Assembly: GCA_018062105.1 (NCBI GenBank)
Contig: JAGOSV010000011.1
Coordinates: 1 to 57,944, forward strand
DNA: 57,944 bases
Source: Sterolibacterium sp.
Lineage (GTDB): Bacteria; Pseudomonadota; Gammaproteobacteria; Burkholderiales; Rhodocyclaceae
Reading direction: 5' to 3'
Within the stretch, counting starts at the first letter, position 1. Each line of letters starts with the position of its first letter. Under the pieces are notes generated by a model that worked only from the letters and a program-made list of their open reading frames with translations, ran no database searches and was not told the origin of the DNA. Shown here one piece after another: positions 56,881 to 57,944 of the stretch. Position numbers and translations under genes: made by a program.

Positions 56881-57529
56881 CCTCGACAACACCCTGCTGG
56901 CCACCGACAGCGACTACGAATGGGGGCAGTTTCTCGCCCACCTCGGTGTTGTCGACCGCGCCTTGCAAGAGGCCAAAAACGAAGAGTTCTACGCCCACTA
57001 CAAGGCCGGCACCCTCGACATCCAGGCCTTCCTCGATTTTCAGCTGGCACCACTCGCCCGCCACGAACGCGCACAGCTCGACCGCTGGCACAGCGAATTC
57101 ATGCACAGCCGCATCCTGCCCAACATCCGCCCCGCCGCCCGTGCACTGGTCGAAGAACACCGCCAGGCTGGCGACCTGATGGCCATCGTCACCGCCACCA
57201 ACAGCTTCGTCACTGCCCCGATCGCCCGCGAATTCGGCATCCCCCACCTGATCGCCACCATCCCCGCCCAGGACTACCGCAGCGGACGCTACACCGGCAA
57301 ACCCAGCGGCCAGCCTGCCTTTCGCGAAGGCAAGGTACAACGTGTCGAAGAATGGCTGGAAAGCCTCGGGCTATGGCAAGGCAGCTTCGACACCCGCTTC
57401 TTCTACAGCGACTCCTTCAACGACCTGCCCCTCCTGTCCTGGGCCTCCCGGCCGGTTGCCATCGACCCCGACGAGCGGCTGCAGCAGCACGCCCGGCAAC
57501 ACGGCTGGCCGATCCGTTCCCTGCGCTGA
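56861..57529 (+). CDS. HAD-IB family phosphatase (SerB-like)
   Basis: This is a 222-residue haloacid dehalogenase-type hydrolase. The nucleophile motif is LALFDLDNTLLATDSD, motif II is AIVTATNSFVTAPIA, and motif IV is FYSDSFNDLPLLSWA. The cap (YEWGQFLAHLG... ILPNIRPAARALVEEHR) fits the SerB/histidinol-phosphate phosphatase subgroup; members follow hda in many betaproteobacteria. Substrate is unknown. The start overlaps the hda end by 20 bp. Confidence 0.92.
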   Translation: MRLALFDLDNTLLATDSDYEWGQFLAHLGVVDRALQEAKNEEFYAHYKAGTLDIQAFLDFQLAPLARHERAQLDRWHSEFMHSRILPNIRPAARALVEEHRQAGDLMAIVTATNSFVTAPIAREFGIPHLIATIPAQDYRSGRYTGKPSGQPAFREGKVQRVEEWLESLGLWQGSFDTRFFYSDSFNDLPLLSWASRPVAIDPDERLQQHARQHGWPIRSLR

Positions 57530-57610
57530 TGCCAGACATGCCGCCGCATCCCGCGGACGTTCTTCATCACCCATCTCACACCACCCAGTCATTCGGGATA
57601 AGATGCCCTC

Positions 57611-57820
57611 ATGCTGAACCACGAATCTCCGAACTACCTGCAAACCCGGCTGCAAGTCCTGACCGTCGAACACCGCGACCTGGACGAAGCCATTGCCCTC
57701 CTCGCTGCCACACCAGGCAAGGACGAGCTGCAACTGCGCCGCATGAAAAAACGCAAGCTGGTACTGAAGGACTGCATTGCCGAACTCGAACGGCAGCTGC
57801 AGCCAGATGAGCCGGCATAA
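57611..57820 (+). CDS. YdcH/DUF465 family small protein
   Basis: This 69-residue helical protein matches the DUF465 pattern: LQVLTVEHRDLDEAIALLAA and ELQLRRMKKRKLVLKDCIAE, ending in LERQLQPDEPA. The family is a short coiled coil of unknown role, widespread in proteobacteria. The downstream 124 bp to the window end contain only the short repeats CCTAGCGGC and ATAAACCA. Confidence 0.88.
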   Translation: MLNHESPNYLQTRLQVLTVEHRDLDEAIALLAATPGKDELQLRRMKKRKLVLKDCIAELERQLQPDEPA

Positions 57821-57944
57821 TCCATTCCTAGCGGCTTCCTAGCGGCCGGTGTGAACGTCATAAACCATCATAAACCACTGGTAAGACAAGAATAAAACGC
57901 TCATTCGTGCAGTGTTGCATGCTGGGTCGTCTGCAGGGTCGCAC

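Overview
This is a high-GC proteobacterial chromosome segment, most probably betaproteobacterial. The housekeeping order points that way: ygfZ, then divergently mltG-tmk-holB-tatD; leuC-leuD-leuB; purM divergent from perM-hda; ffh beside a CcsA-like gene; and a porin-glnK-amtB operon. The tmRNA tag ANDERFALAA also fits. A Rhodocyclales-like relative is my best guess but cannot be settled from this window.

Layout. 1-5.6 kb is accessory DNA ending at the 3' end of ssrA (tmRNA, minus strand, 5651-6013). It holds the 3' part of a type III restriction subunit, an IS21 IstA remnant joined to a ParB-type methylase fragment, a ParDE module, a DUF6362 fragment joined to a serine recombinase with a deleted middle, and two small paralogous HTH proteins. 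6.1-8.7 kb encodes a GT8 glycosyltransferase, TadA and an unusual L,D-transpeptidase-GNAT fusion. 8.7-15.3 kb is NRDE protein and ygfZ (minus), then mltG, tmk, holB, tatD and an ankyrin protein (plus). 15.3-19.5 kb is the leucine operon with a divergent XRE regulator. 19.6-24.1 kb has a glycine-zipper protein, an RHH/PIN toxin pair, bamD, rluD and pgeF. 24.3-28.5 kb has a ZIP transporter and bioA-bioF-bioD, followed by two small membrane proteins.

29.4-31.8 kb holds a YbaL/Kef-type antiporter and an IS3 deletion derivative. 32-39.9 kb is a seven-gene minus-strand run: FabG4-type reductase, HtdX-type MaoC hydratase, FadA2/FadI-type thiolase, acyl-CoA ligase, secreted START-domain protein, OmpW, and FecR-domain protein. 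This is the most interesting system here: a candidate lipid uptake, activation and chain-shortening operon, with a PsrA-like operator over its putative start. 40.2-42.8 kb is a porin-glnK-amtB operon with a clear sigma-54 promoter and an NtrC-type site about 105 bp upstream of it.

43-50.2 kb has a parA remnant, a NhaR-like LysR regulator, htpX, terC, yceI, a Gly/Tyr-rich exported protein, a CNNM/CorC-type transporter and a CcsA-like protein. 50.3-57.9 kb has ffh, a secreted lipase with its foldase, purM, perM, hda, a HAD phosphatase and a YdcH/DUF465 protein. Lipase, foldase, START protein, OmpW and the acyl-CoA genes together suggest an organism that uses external lipids or other hydrophobic acids; that link is inference.
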